Origin: Spartobacteria bacterium
Lineage (GTDB): Bacteria; Verrucomicrobiota; Verrucomicrobiia; Chthoniobacterales; UBA10450
Direction of reading: 5' to 3'
Length of the DNA stretch: 17,673 nt
Assembly (NCBI GenBank): GCA_003445855.1
Contig: DMCG01000057.1
Span: forward strand, 1-17,673
The notes under the pieces are model-generated. The model did no database searches and was not told the DNA's origin. It saw nothing but the letters and a program-made list of their open reading frames with translations. Shown here in pieces: positions 15,320 to 17,673 of this stretch (positions are counted from its first letter, which is position 1; every line of letters starts with the position of its first letter). The position numbers were made by a program, and so were the translations under genes.

Positions 15320-15382
15320 AAAGACTCGCGATGTTCGAGCGTCGCGTTAATTGCTTCCGCAAACAACACTATCGCGCCGCGC
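15320..15382. other. Short gap between two glycosyltransferase genes
   Basis: 63 bases without an open gene, the longest gap in the second half of the window. It holds a weak 5-base inverted repeat, CGCGA at 15327-15331 and TCGCG at 15342-15346, followed by TTAATTG. The stem is too short to call a terminator. No clear ribosome binding site precedes the ATG at 15383. Confidence 0.4.
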
Positions 15383-16567
15383 ATGAGAATACTTCGTTCC
15401 ATCCATTCAGTTAATCCGATGGTTGGCGGGCCGATCGAGTCAGTCAAACAATCCTCTGCTGTCCTCGCGCGGCGGGGTCATCATGTGGAAATTGTTTCGC
15501 TCGATGCGCCAAGCGATCCGTCGGTTCGCCAATCGCCGGTCACTGTTCATGCGCTCGGTCCCGGTTGCGGCAGCTACGGTTATACACCGCGTTTTACGCG
15601 TTGGATCAAAGATCGACATGCTGATTACGACGCGGTCATCGTCCATGGCCTTTGGCAATACAGCAGCTTCGGGGTCTGGCGCGCGTTGCGCAAAACCACC
15701 ACGCCATATTTCGTTTTCCCACACGGAATGCTCGATCCGTGGTTCAACCGAACTTATCCGCTGAAACATATAAAGAAACTGCTCTACTGGCCGTGGGCCG
15801 AATATCGCGTGCTCCGGGATGCCGCCGCTGTCTTTTTCACATCGGAAGAGGAGAGACGATTGGCTCGCGAGTCCTTCTCGCTCTATCAGTGCAACGAAGT
15901 AGTCGTGAATTACGGGACCGCCGCGCCTGATGTCGATCTTGAGACCGCCCGGCACGATTTTCTGAAAAAGTTCTCTCAGCTACACGGAAAAAGGCTTCTC
16001 CTTTTTCTTGGTCGCCTGCATGAAAAGAAGGGCTGCGAACTGTTGCTCGAAGCCTTTGCCACGGTGCGGAATTCATCGCGCGATGACTCCCGGTCTCTGC
16101 ACCTGGTCATGGCCGGCCCATGCTTCGATGACGCGTACTTGCGGCGATTGAAACGCCTTGCCGCAACATTGACGAGCAATGACGACGAGACGCCTGTCAC
16201 ATTTACCGGCATGTTGACCGGCAATCTAAAATGGGGCGCATTCAGTGCGGCCGATGCGTTCATTTTGCCTTCCCACCAGGAAAATTTCGGGATCGCCATC
16301 GCGGAGGCGCTGGCTTGCGGCACGCCCGTCCTGATTTCGAACAAGGTAAACATCTGGCGCGAAATCGATGCCGAGCGTGCGGGCTACGTCGAAAGCGACG
16401 ATCTTGTCGGCACGACACGTTTGATTGAACGCTGGGTTCGCACGCCGGCTGAGAGGCGAAATGAAATACGGAACAATGCGAGCCAATGTTTTGCCGGCCG
16501 CTTTGAAATCAATCGCGCCGTTGATTCTCTCTTGTCGATCTTGCGCGAGTCGTGCGGCGCCGCATGA
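15383..16567 (+). CDS. Glycosyltransferase family 4
   Basis: 394 residues. The N-terminus RILRSIHSVNPMVGGPIESVKQ contains the GGP(I/E) loop seen in a common GT4 subgroup, followed by VSLDAPSD and VIVHGLWQYSS. YFVFPHGMLDPWF in the middle is a typical signature of this subgroup (the xPHGMLdPW element). The second half has LLLFLGRLHEKKGCELLLEAF, VMAGP, and E-x7-E at Glu300 and Glu308 (ENFGIAIAE), then ALACGTPVLISNKVNIWREI. It overlaps the following gene by ATGA (16564-16567). It is probably a cytoplasmic-face, membrane-associated transferase acting on the same lipid-linked oligosaccharide. Donor sugar unknown. Confidence 0.88.
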   Translation: MRILRSIHSVNPMVGGPIESVKQSSAVLARRGHHVEIVSLDAPSDPSVRQSPVTVHALGPGCGSYGYTPRFTRWIKDRHADYDAVIVHGLWQYSSFGVWRALRKTTTPYFVFPHGMLDPWFNRTYPLKHIKKLLYWPWAEYRVLRDAAAVFFTSEEERRLARESFSLYQCNEVVVNYGTAAPDVDLETARHDFLKKFSQLHGKRLLLFLGRLHEKKGCELLLEAFATVRNSSRDDSRSLHLVMAGPCFDDAYLRRLKRLAATLTSNDDETPVTFTGMLTGNLKWGAFSAADAFILPSHQENFGIAIAEALACGTPVLISNKVNIWREIDAERAGYVESDDLVGTTRLIERWVRTPAERRNEIRNNASQCFAGRFEINRAVDSLLSILRESCGAA

Positions 16568-17673
16568 AAATCACAATTGTGCTCGGAGCATTTTTCCCGG
16601 TCCCGCCGATTATGGGCGGCGCCGTCGAAAAAGTATGGTTCGCGCTTGGCCAGGAATTCGCGCGGCGTGGACATGAGGTCGTGCAGATCTCGCGCGCTCA
16701 TCCGAGTTTGCCAAAGACTGAGCGGGTCGCGGGTGTAACACACCTCCGCGTTCCCGGCTTCGATCAGCCGCGCTCGGTGGTCTGGCTAAAACTTCTCGAT
16801 CTAATTTACTCGCTGCGCGTGCATCGTATTCTGCCGAGGGCCGATATTCTCGTTACAAACACATTCTGGTTGCCCATCATCGAACGCACGCGCAAGCATG
16901 GACTCGTCTGCGTGCAGGTGCAGCGCGGGCCAAAAGGGCAAATGCGGTGGTATGCTGGCGCGGCGCGATTGCTCGCCGTGTCGCACGCGATTGCAGACGC
17001 AATCATCGCGCAAGCGCCGCAGTTGGGCGCAAAAGTGCGCGTTATTCCAAACCCGGTTCCCTTTCGAACCGAGGATAGTTCCGATACGCCTCGATCGAAC
17101 ACGATCCTGTTCGTCGGGCGCATTCATCCCGAGAAAGGAATCGAACTGCTTCTGCGCGCGGTGCTGAGCCTTCCGCTGGAAGCTTTTTCGAATTGGAAAC
17201 TGAAAATAGTCGGGCCGCACGAGACGCGTTTCGGGGGCGGCGGAAATGATTTTTTACGGCGCATGCAGCGGCTCGGCGCGCAGAGTAGTGGCCGGGTGGA
17301 ATGGCTCGGCCCCATTTTTGATGAAACGGAACTGAAGGCGCAATACCGCTCGTGCATGATCTTTGCCTACCCCTCTCTTGCTGAAACCGGCGAAGCTTTC
17401 CCGGTCGCGCCAATCGAGGCGATGGCAAACGGATGTGTGCCGCTGGTTTCCGATTTGTCTTGTTTCCGTGATTACATCGCGGACGGAGTCACCGGGTTTG
17501 TCTTTGATCATCGCGGAGAGCGAGCGGCGGAGGCTCTGGGCAACCGCCTCGCTTGGTTACTGCGCTTCGGGCGCAATGAGCTCGCGAAAATCGGAGATGC
17601 AGCGCGCGCGAAAGCTGCTGAATTGGCAGTAGAAGGGGTGGCGCAACGTTACCTGAATGATTTTGCCAGTTTA
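16564..17673 (+). CDS. Glycosyltransferase family 4, 3' end outside the window
   Basis: 370 codons are visible with no stop before the window edge, so the gene is cut. It begins KITIVLGAFFPVPPIMGGAVEKVWFALGQEFARRGHEV, a GT4 start with the GG loop. VQVQRGPKGQ and LLAVSHAIADAI follow, then TILFVGRIHPEKGIELLLRAV, VGPHETRFGGGG, and E-x7-E at Glu277 and Glu285 (EAFPVAPIE), then AMANGCVPLVSDLSCFRDYI and VTGFVFDH. The GRxHPEKG and late TGFVFDH segments show that nearly the whole catalytic part is present; probably only a short C-terminal tail is missing. It overlaps the previous gene by 4 bases. The glycosyltransferase cluster therefore continues at least to the window edge. Confidence 0.87.
   Translation, partial: MKITIVLGAFFPVPPIMGGAVEKVWFALGQEFARRGHEVVQISRAHPSLPKTERVAGVTHLRVPGFDQPRSVVWLKLLDLIYSLRVHRILPRADILVTNTFWLPIIERTRKHGLVCVQVQRGPKGQMRWYAGAARLLAVSHAIADAIIAQAPQLGAKVRVIPNPVPFRTEDSSDTPRSNTILFVGRIHPEKGIELLLRAVLSLPLEAFSNWKLKIVGPHETRFGGGGNDFLRRMQRLGAQSSGRVEWLGPIFDETELKAQYRSCMIFAYPSLAETGEAFPVAPIEAMANGCVPLVSDLSCFRDYIADGVTGFVFDHRGERAAEALGNRLAWLLRFGRNELAKIGDAARAKAAELAVEGVAQRYLNDFASL

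Noticed and set aside
15327..15346. Inverted repeat between two GT genes as a terminator
   Set aside because: The stem is only 5 bases with a 10-base loop and no proper T-run. The next GT gene continues in the same direction.
1..17673. CRISPR array, tRNA/rRNA genes, insertion sequences
   Set aside because: No regularly spaced repeats, no cloverleaf-like or rRNA-like stretches, and no transposase-like frames or terminal inverted repeats were seen on either strand.

Overview
The window is one contiguous, single-strand (+) exopolysaccharide or capsule biosynthesis and export locus. It holds 15 genes, the last of which runs off the 3' end. A Gram-negative host is certain from the outer-membrane beta-barrel and the Wza-type export protein. 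The moderately GC-rich composition, the weak or absent Shine-Dalgarno sequences and the style of the proteins suggest a Verrucomicrobiota-type soil or freshwater bacterium. That assignment is inference only, because no phylogenetic marker is present.

Layout. Positions 1-115 are a leader with a small AT-rich inverted repeat. Positions 116-4266 are the export module: a secreted outer-membrane beta-barrel, a short OPX (Wza-like) periplasmic protein with one SLBB domain, and a fused Wzz/BY-kinase co-polymerase with a C-terminal tyrosine cluster. Positions 4267-4462 are the only sizeable gap; it contains a hairpin, alternative pairing partners and a weak promoter candidate. Positions 4463-17673 are the assembly module: a Wzx-type flippase, a GT-A (GT8-like) transferase, GT4, a divergent GT-B, GT2, a methyltransferase-fold protein, GT4, GT4, a Wzy/O-antigen-ligase-type polymerase, then three more GT4 enzymes. 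Many junctions are 4-base ATGA overlaps, so translation is probably coupled.

How it works (inference from families). Up to nine glycosyltransferases build a lipid-linked oligosaccharide at the inner face of the cytoplasmic membrane, possibly modified by the methyltransferase. The flippase moves it across, the polymerase links repeat units, the BY-kinase co-polymerase controls chain length, and the OPX protein plus the beta-barrel carry the polymer out. No initiating phosphoglycosyl transferase, sugar-nucleotide synthesis gene or phosphotyrosine phosphatase is present here, so these probably lie outside the window.

The most noteworthy points are: (1) a short OPX protein without lipobox or long C-terminal extension beside a dedicated beta-barrel, which fits a composite OPX/beta-barrel translocon; (2) a methyltransferase-like gene that has no ATG, GTG or TTG start upstream of its SAM-binding motif, so it either uses ATA at 9826, is joined to the GT2 gene by a frameshift, or is damaged; (3) mutually exclusive RNA pairings in the gap after the kinase gene. 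No tRNA, rRNA, CRISPR array, insertion sequence or other mobile element was seen.
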